Shown here one piece after another: positions 50,758-60,000 of a stretch of 60,000 nucleotides of DNA. A program made the position numbers and the translations under genes. The notes beneath the pieces were generated by a model. It did not search any database and was not told the origin of the DNA. It worked only from the letters and a program-made list of their open reading frames with translations. Numbering within the stretch: position 1 is the stretch's first letter; each line of letters begins with the position of its first letter. The DNA is from Lineus longissimus (Eukaryota; Nemertea; Pilidiophora; Heteronemertea; Lineidae): NCBI RefSeq assembly GCF_910592395.1, contig NC_088325.1:2325501-2385500 (forward strand), written 5' to 3'.

Positions 50758-51069
50758 AAAAACATTTTACCCCATATTGTAATGAAATAAAGGCAATTTG
50801 AAATGGAACTGTTCAAAGTTAGCTGCCTGTAATCTTGTTCTTTCTCCATCACAGAGAAGTTCTTGTCCGACGTCAAACATTCCGATTATGGTAAGGTGTA
50901 CCTGTTCTTGGTATCTGTGGGCCTCCCGAAAATCCGCAAATTTGAAAAATAGCAAGTAATTTGCCTCTTCGATTCCTTCCATTATCTCCTGGTGTCATTT
51001 AGGCTCATCTTCTGTGCGACAAGGGCCTTGTTTTGCTGTGACGGTCGTAAATCGATGATATTTGTCAAT

Positions 51070-51294
51070 ATGTGACTCGCTCTACCAAAACTAGGCGCTT
51101 GTCCCATCTGAACTTGTCAGGTTGATACGGACTTGTTGTTCATTTCCCTATTGTTGACCTTTTGTGAAATGTGACCAAATCAGTTTGTAATAGATTTCAC
51201 AAAAGGTCTACAATAGGGAAATGAACAACAAGTCCGTATCAACCTGTCGAGTTCAGATGCGACAAGCGCCTAGTTTTGGTAGAGCGAGTCACAT
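51070..51294. mobile_element. near-perfect hairpin element, 101-bp arms, 23-bp loop
   Basis: Arms 51070-51170 and 51194-51294 (ATGTGACTCGCTCTACCAAA and its complement) differ at only a handful of positions. Probably a foldback MITE with a TA-rich border. Confidence 0.88.
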
Positions 51295-51479
51295 ATTCTA
51301 ACTTACCAGTCTGTTTGTAATTCAGAACGAAAAAGTGAACGAATGCATTTATTCTTTGTTAGTTCTGTAGCTATTTACTATTCACTGTTTATTTACTGTT
51401 TATTTACTGTTTATTTACTGTTTATTTGTAGATTATTAATTGTTTAAATACTTTGAAAGGCATTTGTAGAAAGAGTTTT

Positions 51480-52190
51480 AACTAGCAGTAACTTATTTTG
51501 GTTTGACTCTTTCTGTACTTAAGTTAGCATGACGTTTCTACCAGTGTTCCCTGGTCGTGGTCAAGTGTACAAGTGATTGGCATCATAGCTTTGAAGTTAT
51601 ATATATAGTTTATTTATCGTACTCTTGTACATTTTACAGTATTGTGCATTGTGTGCTTACAAGAAAAGGTGCATTGAACAAGACAAGAACGTAAAAACAA
51701 AATACATGTATCAAAGTCTATTTATGAAAGGAAAAATTCTCATGGATCCTCCGCCGCGGGGGGGGGGGGGCAAAGGTCAACTTATCATTCGCATGCTAGA
51801 TGCGTAATAGCATCTGACAGCTCATCTCTATCAAAGAGGTGATAGTCACCCCTGTCTCTCATCAGTATAAGATCCCTGATCACGCTGCCTATGTCATTCG
51901 TTTCGATATCACCAACTTTGTTACCCCTTCTAATAAGGTTGTCCCTATCGGTCCCTATCTTCTCACATAGTACATTGATGTTTCCCCCGACGGAGGAACT
52001 ACTTCCGTTAATGGGCAGACCAGTCACTTACAGCATTTAACACTCTTGCGTTTTCATTGTGATGATAACAAGTATAATATTGAGGGCATGACCAGCTACA
52101 CTTGACAATGACCAGGGAACACTGATAGAAACGTCTTGCTAATTAACGTATAAAAAGAGTAACCAAAATATAAAGTTATTACTAGTTATT
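51480..52190. mobile_element. foldback element with ~90-bp imperfect TIRs and an 80-residue ORF
   Basis: Left arm through CGTTTCTACCAGTGTTCCCT (51531-51570) and right arm with the complement at 52096-52135, extending outward through AACTAG...GTAAC / GTTATTACTAGTT. The interior holds a G12 run and one minus-strand open frame. Confidence 0.65.
51785..52027 (-). CDS. unclassified 80-residue ORF inside a foldback element
   Basis: Polar, with LCEKIGTDRDNLIRRGNKVG and SVIRDLILMRDRGDYHLFDR. The composition looks protein-like rather than repeat-derived, but I do not recognise the family. It may be a fragment of a transposon protein or a captured exon; expression is unproven. Confidence 0.25.
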   Translation of the reverse strand: MTGLPINGSSSSVGGNINVLCEKIGTDRDNLIRRGNKVGDIETNDIGSVIRDLILMRDRGDYHLFDRDELSDAITHLACE

Positions 52191-52527
52191 CATTGTTTGT
52201 TGGTGAAAAACTATATGTGAAGATCGATGGTACTGAATTCAATTCATATATCAGCTATTCTTTGTAATGTCTGCTCTTTTACACTAGGAAATGGTGCCAT
52301 TTGTACTTCTATTCTGAAAGTTTATATACACCTATTTTAGAATATTGGGATTCGTCCGGGGATTGGTGCAAATAAAAGTACTTAGTTTTGTTAATTTATT
52401 ATTTGTTGTTCTAATCAATTGCAACATGCCAACGTCCATTCCAGAAGTGTTTCGAATTGCTCTAAAAACATCTGTTTAGGGAGTATTTCAAATCACTTTT
52501 GGAAAACAGCTGCAGAAAGGAGACCCT

Positions 52528-54508
52528 GCCAGTGTTTCATAACACTCCTGGAGCAGCATCTGTTCATAGAGACCTGTGTTTCATAACACTCCTGGAGTAG
52601 CATCTGTTCACAGAGACCTGTGTTTCATAACACTCCTGGAGCAGCATCTGTTCATAGAGACCTGTTTTTCATAACACTCCTGGAGTAGCATCTGTTCATA
52701 GAGACCTGTGTTTCATAACACTCCTGGAGCAGCATCTGTTCATAGAGACCTGTGTTTCATAACACTCCTGGAGCAGCATCTGTTCAGGGAGACTTGTGTT
52801 TCATAACACTCCTGGAGCATCATCTGTTCACAGAGACCTGTGTTTCATAACACTCCTGGAGCAGCATCTGTTCAGGGAGACCTGTGTTTCATAACACTCC
52901 TGGAGCAGCATCTGTTCATAGAGACCTGTGTTTCATAACACTCCTGGAGTAGCATCTGTTCATAGAGACCTGTGTTTCATAACACTCCTGGAGCAGTATC
53001 TGTTCATAGAGACCTGTGTTTCATAACACTCCTGGAGCAGCACCGTTCAAAGAGACCTGTGTTTCATAACACTCCTGAAGCAGCATCTGTTCATAGAGAC
53101 CTGTGTTTCATAACACTCCTGGAGTAGCATCTGTTCATAGAGACCTGTGTTTCATAACACTCCTGGAGTAGCATCTGTTCATAGAGACCTGTGTTTCATA
53201 ACACTCCTGGAGCAGCATCTGTTCATAGAGACCTGTGTTTCATAACACTTCCGGAGCAGCATCTGTTCATAGAGACCTGTGTTTCATTACACTCCTGGAG
53301 CAGCATCTGTTCATAGAGACCTGTGTTTCATAACACTCCTGGAGCAGCATCTGTTCATAGAGACCTGTGTTTCATAACACTCCTGGAGCAGCATCTGTTC
53401 ATAGAGACCTGTGTTTCATAACACTTCTGGAGCAGCATCTGTTCATAGAGATCTGTGTTTCATAACACTCCTGGAGCAGCATCTGTTCATAGAGACCTGT
53501 GTTTCATAACACTCCTGGAGCAGCATCTGTTCATAGAGACCTGTGTTTCATAACACTTCTGGAGCAGCATCTGTTCATTGAGACCTGTGTTTCATAACAC
53601 TTCTGGAGCAGCATCTGTTCAGAGAGACCTGCGTTTCATAACACTCCTGGAGCAGCATCTGTTGATAGAGACCTGTGTTTCATAACACTCCTGGAGCAGC
53701 ATCTGTTCATAGAGACCTGTGTTTCATAACACTCCTGGAGCAGCATCTGTTCAGGGAGACCTGTGTTTCATAACACGCCTGGAGCAGCATCTGTTCATAG
53801 AGACCTGTGCTTCATAACACTCCTGGAGCAGCATCTGTTCAGGGAGACCTGTGTTTCATAACACTCCTGGCGCAGCATCTTTTCATAGAGACCTGTGTTT
53901 CATAACACTCCTGGCGCAGCATCTGTTGAGGGAGACCTGTGTTTCATAACACTCCTGGAGCAGCATCTGTTCATAGAGACCTGTGCTTCATAACACTCCT
54001 GGAGCAGCATCTGTTCAGGGAGACCTGTGTTTCATAACACGCCTGGAGCAGCATCTGTTCATAGAGACCTGTGTTTCATAACACTCCTGGAGCAGCATCT
54101 GTTCATAGAGACCTGTGTTTCATAACACTCCTGGAGCAGCATCTGTTCAGGGAGACCTGTGTTTCATAACACTCCTGGAGCAGTATCTGTTCATAGAGAC
54201 CTGTGTTTCATAACACTCCTGGAGCAGCATCTGTTCATAGAGACCTGTGTTTCATAACACTCCTGGAGCAGCATCTGTTCATAGTGCCCTGTGCTTCATA
54301 ACACTCCTGGAGCAGCATCTGTTCATAGAGACCTGTGTTTCATAACACTCCTGGAGCAGCATCTGTTCATAGAGACCTGTGTTTCATAACACTCCTGGAG
54401 CAGCATCTGTTCATAGAGACCTGTGTTTCATAACACTCCTGGAGCAGCATCTGTTCAGGGAGACTTGTGTTTCATAACACTCCTGGAGCAGCATCTGTTC
54501 AGGGAGAA
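52528..54508 (+). repeat. 44-bp minisatellite, ~45 copies
   Basis: Unit TGTGTTTCATAACACTCCTG / GAGCAGCATCTGTTCATAGAGACC, very uniform, with a recurring GGGA-for-ATAGA variant. Downstream of SEL1L3. Confidence 0.97.
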
Positions 54509-54529
54509 TCTCGCGGAGGCCAGCGGTTC

Positions 54530-54880
54530 TACCAGGCTAGCTTGCAAGGATATTTGAAAGTGATGTTATTATCGCATCATACCTTTCAGAACTTCTCACC
54601 GTTCATACCGTTTCTCGAACTCTGCGCTCTTCATCGACCGTTCGTCTGTCTATCCCAAAGGCCAATGTCATATCAGGCGGTGGTAGAGCATTTTCAATTG
54701 GAGCCCCTCAGCTGTGGAACAAACTTCCTTCAACTGTTAGGAACTGCAGCTCTCTGTTATCTTTCAAGGGACAACTGAAACATTTGCTTTTTAAAGAGGC
54801 CTATCAAGCGCTTTGAGCGGCCAGTTAATGTTTGGATACTGCGCTATATAAGACTCGAATTATTATTATTATCATTTGAC
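54530..54880 (+). pseudogene. 5'-truncated LINE (CR1/L2-like), ORF2 end and 3' tail
   Basis: One frame reads GGGRAFSIGAPQLWNKLPST, then VRNCSSLLSFKGQLKHLLF and stops at EAYQAL. RAFS..AP.LWN.LP....S...FK..LK..LF is the classic C-terminus of CR1/L2-type LINEs. A 3' tail GCGCTATATAAGACTCGAAT with ATT repeats follows. Confidence 0.82.
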
Positions 54881-55083
54881 CTATGAAACTCAGATTACCC
54901 TGACTGTGTGGCAAATACCCATAAAATTATCACTTGCCTGCAAAATATTGGGTACTGCCCGTGTTGTATTTGTACAAGTCCATTGTTTTGTAATGAACTC
55001 TTTTTATGGCCAGCCGATACAGAAATAGTATGCTTCCTGCTATAATCAGACATCAGATGATGAAAACAAGAATTTACATTTTT

Positions 55084-55269
55084 TATGGTGGAACTTCTCT
55101 TGGCGGACATATCTCTATTTAGGACACCCTCTCTATTACAGACACTAGTTTTTGACCATAAATTGGCTGTTTCCGTTCAATTTGGCCTCTATAATCAGGA
55201 CACCTCTATTTAATGGACAGCACTTATATGTCCCGAGGGTGCCCTCTATCAATAGCGATATTCTATGTA
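55084..55269 (+). mobile_element. MITE family A copy, decayed
   Basis: ATGGTGGAACTTCTCTTGGC ... GATATTCTATGTA; all core motifs present with mutations. Confidence 0.8.
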
Positions 55270-55567
55270 TATTCATATTGAAATTGACGGATTTTTGCGT
55301 ATCTATTTATCAACATTTCTGCCTGTATACGTCGAACATTCTGGTAAGTAGGGCAACTACACATACATTAATGAGTTGAGAATATATATGCAAAATTTTT
55401 TTATTCATTTCCTTGTCGCATTATAACATTCCCATCAAACATCACATCATCTCGTGTTCAAATCCTGACACAGAAAAGGCATTGTTTAACAGACCATACA
55501 AACACATAATCCATGACAATTTGCGTTGTTAACGAATACAAGCCTGTTGGTCTGATCAAGAAGAGGC

Positions 55568-56085
55568 CAACCTGCCGTGTCATCAAGTCACGAAACTTAA
55601 GGCCATACCGCAAAGAGTCGACATCACATCAACGAAACGTTTTACCATAACACCAGGAGTCATCGCTTCAACGAAACTTTATGCCGTTCAGCCAGGCGTC
55701 ATCGCTTCACCGAAACTTTATGCCGTACAGCCAAGAGACATCGGTTCAACGAAACTTTATGCCATACCGCCAGGCGTCATCGCGTCAACGAAACTTTATG
55801 CCATACCGCCAAGAGTAATCTTGTCAACGAACTTTATGTCATACCGCCAAGAGTCATCACGTTCAACGAAACGTCATACCAAACCGCCAGGCGTCATCGC
55901 ATCAACGAAACTTTATGCCATACCGCCAAGAGTCATCGGGTTCAGCGAAACTTGATGCCATACCGCGAAGAGACATCGAGTTCAACGAAACTTTATGCCA
56001 TACCGCCAGGCATCAGCGTGTTCATCGAAAGCTGCCTAGACTCATCGGGATCAACGACACTTTATGCCAAGAGACATCGCCTTCA
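55568..56085 (+). repeat. ~39-bp degenerate minisatellite
   Basis: About 13 units of TCAACGAAACTTTATGCCAT then ACCGCCAAGAGTCATCGCG. It lies directly upstream of the putative signal-peptide exon and could be its 5' UTR or promoter. Confidence 0.88.
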
Positions 56086-56130
56086 GCGGAGTTGCCTCGA
56101 TTGTTCAGATATTAGTGGTAACTAGGTGCG

Positions 56131-56176
56131 ATGAAGCTTCTTCTAATATTGGTACTTTCAGTACTCCAGTTGGAAG
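56131..56176 (+). CDS. probable signal-peptide first exon of an unknown downstream gene
   Basis: ATG at 56131 (context GGTGCGATGA) encodes MKLLLILVLSVLQLE, then the phase-1 donor GGAAG|gtaagt. That is a compact first exon of a secreted or membrane protein. No following exon is seen before the DIRS element starting at 56867, so the gene would continue past 60000 or be broken by the insertion. Family unknown. Confidence 0.45.
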
Positions 56177-56694
56177 GTAAGTTATATTGCGAACATTATA
56201 TAGGCCTACTTTTGACTGCAATAGATATTCCAACCAGAGCAGAGTTGACTTTTGTTTACGATCCTCACGAGTATATACATGTTGTATTTAAGTGAACATG
56301 GCGTTATTTTGTATCAAGCTGTCAGCTGCCCAGTAACTTTCCACTCGACAGTATATATATCCCGTCATCAAACTGTCAACAAAAATGGAAAAATTAAAAA
56401 AATCTGACCTTTTTCTCATGCTATTCACATTTTAGTTCTGGGCTTTAAAGTGGGTCCTCCGTAGAAGAACGTCAAACACTTTCAGAAAATAGTTAACTTA
56501 TACAACAGGAGAAGAACAAATACATTTAAGGGAAAATTGGCCAACTCATTTTTAGACCCAAAAGGGGGAAGTCAGTGAATCTTTTTAGACATAAATTAGT
56601 TACACTGAGATACATATTAGGGCTAACGTCAGGAATTTGTGTTCAAACAATCATCTTATCGCGCTGAACTGTTCAAACAATTCAGAGTGTTTTT
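56177..56694. other. intronic or intergenic sequence without recognised features
   Basis: Between the 56131 exon donor and MITE D. I see no exon with a fitting acceptor and no repeat. Confidence 0.35.
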
Positions 56695-56866
56695 CAGATA
56701 GATCTGGCCAAAGGTTTGGTTGACCTCTAACTGTAATAGTGTGATCACAAATAGTAATGTTACACAGCCCTGGGCAACGGCTGTAAACGCCTTTAGTTGA
56801 CACCGTGACTGGAAAGAGCATTGGTTAGGCATATCCTAATGATAAGCTTATGTTGTGCAACACCAC
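56695..56866 (+). mobile_element. MITE family D copy cut by the DIRS insertion
   Basis: Runs from AGATAGATCTGGCCAAAGGT to TTGTGCAACACCAC and stops where the DIRS element begins. The rest of the MITE should lie at the other DIRS border beyond 60000. Confidence 0.72.
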
Positions 56867-57230
56867 AAATTGCCCATTTCCTTACAAGAAATGGCCATTT
56901 TGTTAGTTCATACTTACCTATGGAACACTTTTGCATGTTACTCCATTTGGGCTCAAACACAAGAGTATCCCTTTAATTTTCTAAAGGGAGAACTGAGTTA
57001 ACAGCTCGGCCGCCAGGCGGCGCCCTGACCGATCCCGCGAGATCGCGCCGATCTCATGCCGCCATATTTAGTCTTTACTCTTGAGCGTTAATAAAGAGTA
57101 TGTCCCGTTTGTGGGGACGGCGGGAGGGCCGTGTTCCATAGGTAAGTATGAACTAACAAAATGGCCATTTCTTGTAAGGAAATGGGCATTTTGTGTCATT
57201 CAAACTTACCTATGGAACACTTTTGCATCG
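56867..57230 (-). repeat. DIRS terminal region: inverted and direct repeat copies
   Basis: Motif CTTACCTATGGAACACTTTT occurs directly near 56915 and 57205. A segment of about 60 bp at 56870-56929 recurs inverted at 57131-57192 (TCCTTACAAGAAATGGCCAT and its complement). This fits the internal complementary region plus terminal repeat of DIRS1-like elements. Confidence 0.75.
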
Positions 57231-57659
57231 AATCCCAGCAACCTATTGGAGGTGGGAAACGAGGACTTACCTAAGGCTGAGCTGTTGTTCCATCCAGGAG
57301 GCACCACCGGCATATTAGCTAAGGAGGACCGCCAGGGGAAAGAAATGGGGAGAACCGGAGGACCGGTATTTTGATCTCGGTATTACAATCATATTATAGA
57401 GAGTAATAGACCCATTCTCCGGAAAGCGCTAGTATTGCGTAATAAAAACCATATTCTTTCCGGCAACAGAGCTTAGAGCAAGTAAGGCATGTTGAAGGGT
57501 GTAGAATGAGTTATTGCTAAACAACAATAAGAAATTGCGTCCTTTCTAGTCTACTAGGGGTTGCCTGGATGTTGAAGATAGGGCATATCAAAAATGGCGC
57601 AAGATGCGCGTTTGACTCTTCAATCGGGCTTCTCCCCCCCTTTTTTGATCTAGCCAGGA

Positions 57660-58976
57660 TCAAACAACATGCCCCGCAGACACAATCGGGCCGATTGTGT
57701 GCATGCCATCTACGAGGGAAGAAACGTCTCGTAGGTAGAAACGAGAGAATGTGGAGTGATTACTCCAACATGCAGCGGAAACGACTTCTTGAAGAGCAAC
57801 TCCTCGGTAGTTAGCCCAGGAGGTGGCTAGTGCTCTAACTTCGTGCGCTGAGATGTTAGCTAGCGCACGAAGATCAGAGGAAGTCTTCAAGGTGTTGTAG
57901 GAAAGACGAATAGTCTCCACAATCCACCTTGAAATAGTGGCGGCCGCTATCTCTCGTTTATTTCCCTCCTTATAGGACAAAAACAAACGCTCTCTCCCCT
58001 GGCGGATACCGGGAGGTTTTGTCCTATTTATGTAGAACTTTAGGGCCCTGACGGGACATAAAGTTCTGTCAGGAAGATCATAAGAGATCGTTCCTGACAA
58101 AGAGGGAATAGTAACCGGGGGCCGAGAGGCGGCCGGTCCCTGGTTCTTCGCCAGAAATCCTGGTATAAAAGCCAGGATAACCTCCCCTCCCTCTCTAAAA
58201 GCCAGCTTCTTAAAAGAAAGTGCATGGAGCTCTGATCTCCGTTGGGCGGTAGCCAAGGCTACTAGAAAGACCGTTTTGAGTGTCAGATATTTCATGGATG
58301 AAATAGACATGGGTTCAAAAGGATGCCTCATGAGCACCTTAAGGACAACATAAAGGTCCCATTTAGGGGTGTTGTGAACCGGTCTAGGACGCTCTAATAA
58401 CATTCCTCTGAAAAGAGGGGTTATTTGGTCCTCCCAACGAAGATCCCAGGTGCTTAAAACACGGAGGGTAGAAGCGATGGCGGACTTGTACCCTTTTATA
58501 GCCGTGACAGATAGTTGTCTTTCCGTGAATAATTCAATAAGGAAATCAACTAATCTGTATATAGAGGGAGAGATCGGATTAACTCCGTTCTCCCTGCACC
58601 AGGAAGTGAAGGTAGACCACTTTCCTTGATACACATCAAGGGTAGACCCCCTTTGAGGTGCGGACATGCGCTTGACAGCGATGTCCGAAAAGCCTCTCTG
58701 GTGGAGATGCAACTGGATAAGTTCCAGGCGTGAAACTTGAAAAATCCAGGGTTCTGGTGGTAGCATCTCCCCAGGGGGTGCCACAGGAGGTGCTTCCAAG
58801 TAGGAAGACTCCTGGGGTGATCTATCAGGAGCTCCAGCAAGGCTGGGAACCAGGCCTGATTTGGCCAGCAAGGTGCGATGAGAGTTATTCTCACCGGATG
58901 GCTGGTCAAGATCTTGTTCAGGACTGGTTGGATGAGAGGGAGGGGTGGAAACGCATATGCGTTCAGCCCGACCCAA
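57660..58976 (-). CDS. DIRS tyrosine recombinase (YR), apparently intact
   Basis: 438 codons without a stop. The C-terminal half has the tyrosine-recombinase residues in order: Arg in AQRRSELHAL, HEVRALATSW (the HxxR pair), and Trp...Tyr in WSNHSTFSRFYLRD. The SAM-like core-binding part (TFTSWCRENGVNPI, VDFLIELFTERQLS) precedes it. It overlaps the end of the RT-RNase H frame by 14 bp in another frame, as is common in DIRS elements. The N-terminal start is not certain. Confidence 0.9.
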   Translation of the reverse strand: MGRAERICVSTPPSHPTSPEQDLDQPSGENNSHRTLLAKSGLVPSLAGAPDRSPQESSYLEAPPVAPPGEMLPPEPWIFQVSRLELIQLHLHQRGFSDIAVKRMSAPQRGSTLDVYQGKWSTFTSWCRENGVNPISPSIYRLVDFLIELFTERQLSVTAIKGYKSAIASTLRVLSTWDLRWEDQITPLFRGMLLERPRPVHNTPKWDLYVVLKVLMRHPFEPMSISSMKYLTLKTVFLVALATAQRRSELHALSFKKLAFREGGEVILAFIPGFLAKNQGPAASRPPVTIPSLSGTISYDLPDRTLCPVRALKFYINRTKPPGIRQGRERLFLSYKEGNKREIAAATISRWIVETIRLSYNTLKTSSDLRALANISAHEVRALATSWANYRGVALQEVVSAACWSNHSTFSRFYLRDVSSLVDGMHTIGPIVSAGHVV

Positions 58977-60000
58977 GAGGCTTAAGGCTGTCGACTTCCA
59001 GGGCCTCTTCGTCCGGAAGTGGAGAGTAATAGATGGGAAGGCGATTGTTCAGCCTGGTGGCGAACAGATCTACCTTCGGAGATTGCCAAAGGCGACAAAG
59101 GTCGTCTACAATCTCCTGATGGAGTGTCCACTCTGTCTGAACTAGCTTGTTCTGACGGGACAGGGCGTCGGCAAGGATGTTGCGATTGCCCGGTATGTGT
59201 CTGGCACATATCGATACTCCAAGGTCGGCACAAAGATGGTAAAGCTCCCAAGTTAGCTGGCAAAGAATGCCGGACTTTGTGCCTCCCTGTCTCCTGACAT
59301 ATGCTACTACTGTAGAATTGTCGGAGAACAGGGTTACTCTCCGATTCTTCAGGCGAAGGGAAAGAGCCCTCACGGCAAGAAGGACAGCCTTCATTTCCAA
59401 TATATTTATTGGAAGAATGGTCTCCTCCCTTGTCCATAGACCTCTTATGGACATGTCCCCGTTGTTCAGATGTGCTCCCCACCCTAGTAGGGAAGCATCT
59501 GTGAACAGGGACACTTCTGGGGGCGGTGGAGCAAGATCTACACCGCTTTGGAGACGAGTCTCCGACTCCCAGAAGTTCCAGACGTTCTTGAGTAGGTATT
59601 GAGGTATCAATACCAACTTGTCTTATGGGTCCCTGTGGGGTTTCCATAGAGACATTAGAAACATCTGGATGGGACGCATATATAGACGGCCAAGGGGGAT
59701 TTGGTCTGCTGCCGAATTCAGAAGTCCCAAAAGGCTCAAGCATCGCCTTGCGGGAGCTTGAGTCCTTCCTCTGAATTCTGCGACGAGATGAAGAATTTTC
59801 TTTATCCTGTCTAGGGGGGGCAGCATTTTCCCTATGGCCGTAAGGAACCGAACTCCAACGTAAACGAAGTCTTGGGATGGTATGAATTCTGACTTTGTTT
59901 CGTTGATAATCCAACCTGCGGAAACTACTTTTTGCTTTAGAACCTGAAGTTGTTGCAGTAGTAGTTCCCGCGATTTGCAACGGAGTAGCCAATCGTCTAG
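58963..60000 (-). pseudogene. DIRS reverse transcriptase-RNase H, one in-frame stop, N-terminus outside
   Basis: One frame runs from base 60000 to 58963. It enters at the RT catalytic motif LDDWLL and covers the RT thumb (KSEFIPSQ, YVGVRF). It then meets TAA at 59623-59625 and continues in the same frame as RNase H, with catalytic residues in SLFTDASLLGWG, ILEMKAVL, LFSDNST and ILADALSR. The single stop is the only visible break. A 336-codon open frame on the same strand at 58982-59992 is an out-of-frame shadow. Confidence 0.88.

Larger units (their letters stand above)
50046..52400 (+). other. SEL1L3: SEL1L3 3' UTR and downstream flank
   Basis: No further coding exon on the plus strand. Candidate AATAAA signals lie at about 50785 and 52371; which is used cannot be told. 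If the distal one is used, the mRNA would include the hairpin at 51070-51294 and the foldback element at 51480-52190. Confidence 0.4.
56867..60000 (-). mobile_element. DIRS-type tyrosine-recombinase retrotransposon (5' part beyond the window)
   Basis: In element orientation (minus strand) the order is RT, RNase H, tyrosine recombinase, then a terminal region with inverted and direct repeats. DIRS elements use a tyrosine recombinase instead of a DDE integrase and lack normal LTRs. The left border is set by the interrupted host MITE (similar to 39588-39845), which breaks off at 56866. The RT N-terminus and the other terminus lie beyond base 60000. Confidence 0.9.

Noticed and set aside
58982-59992. 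336-residue minus-strand open frame
   Set aside because: Shadow in another frame of the RT-RNase H region; Ser/Arg/Pro-rich without family motifs.

Overview
The window is nuclear DNA of an animal, most likely a marine invertebrate (invertebrate deuterostome or lophotrochozoan; the sequence does not settle which). The reasons are two metazoan genes split into many small exons by GT-AG introns, long introns full of minisatellites, MITEs and tRNA-derived SINEs, and a DIRS-type tyrosine-recombinase retrotransposon.

Layout. (1) 165-24902, minus strand: an orthologue of CEP164, the WW-domain protein of centriole distal appendages needed for cilium assembly. I can place 22 coding exons with matching phases (about 995 codons); the 3' end runs off the left edge. 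(2) 24903-25998: intergenic, head-to-head promoter region. (3) 25999-50045, plus strand: an orthologue of SEL1L3, with a secretory N-terminus, a LamG-like region, Sel1 repeats and a C-terminal membrane segment. 21 exons are placed and the real stop is seen; only the first exon is uncertain. (4) 50046-52400: 3' UTR and flank, with a 101-bp-arm hairpin and a larger foldback element holding an 80-residue ORF. (5) 52528-56090: a 44-bp minisatellite, the 3' end of a LINE, a MITE and a 39-bp minisatellite. (6) 56131-56176: a probable signal-peptide first exon of a further plus-strand gene. (7) 56867-60000: a DIRS-type retrotransposon on the minus strand with an apparently intact tyrosine recombinase and an RT-RNase H frame broken by one stop.

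The most unusual theme is repeated at six places in both genes. Pieces made of an exon edge plus its splice site and the adjoining intron have been duplicated or tandemly amplified: CEP164 exons 5, 6 and 17, and SEL1L3 exons 7, 12 and 15. The largest is 11 copies of a 138-bp unit derived from a Sel1-repeat exon. The CEP164 exon 5 array has a 156-bp period (52 codons), so the frame stays open through the intron-like part for several units.

Other notable structures are: a 465-bp Mutator-like element with an exact 9-bp target duplication and a frameshifted protein fragment; a 1.1-1.7 kb repeat family (three copies) built of ~302-bp units, each with a CTCF-core-like motif and an ERR/NR5A-like motif; about 17 copies of one MITE family, several lying within 5-15 bp of splice sites; and reverse-complementary minisatellites flanking SEL1L3 exons 6-10. 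Functions are assigned from protein similarity recalled from known families; nothing was searched or aligned by machine.
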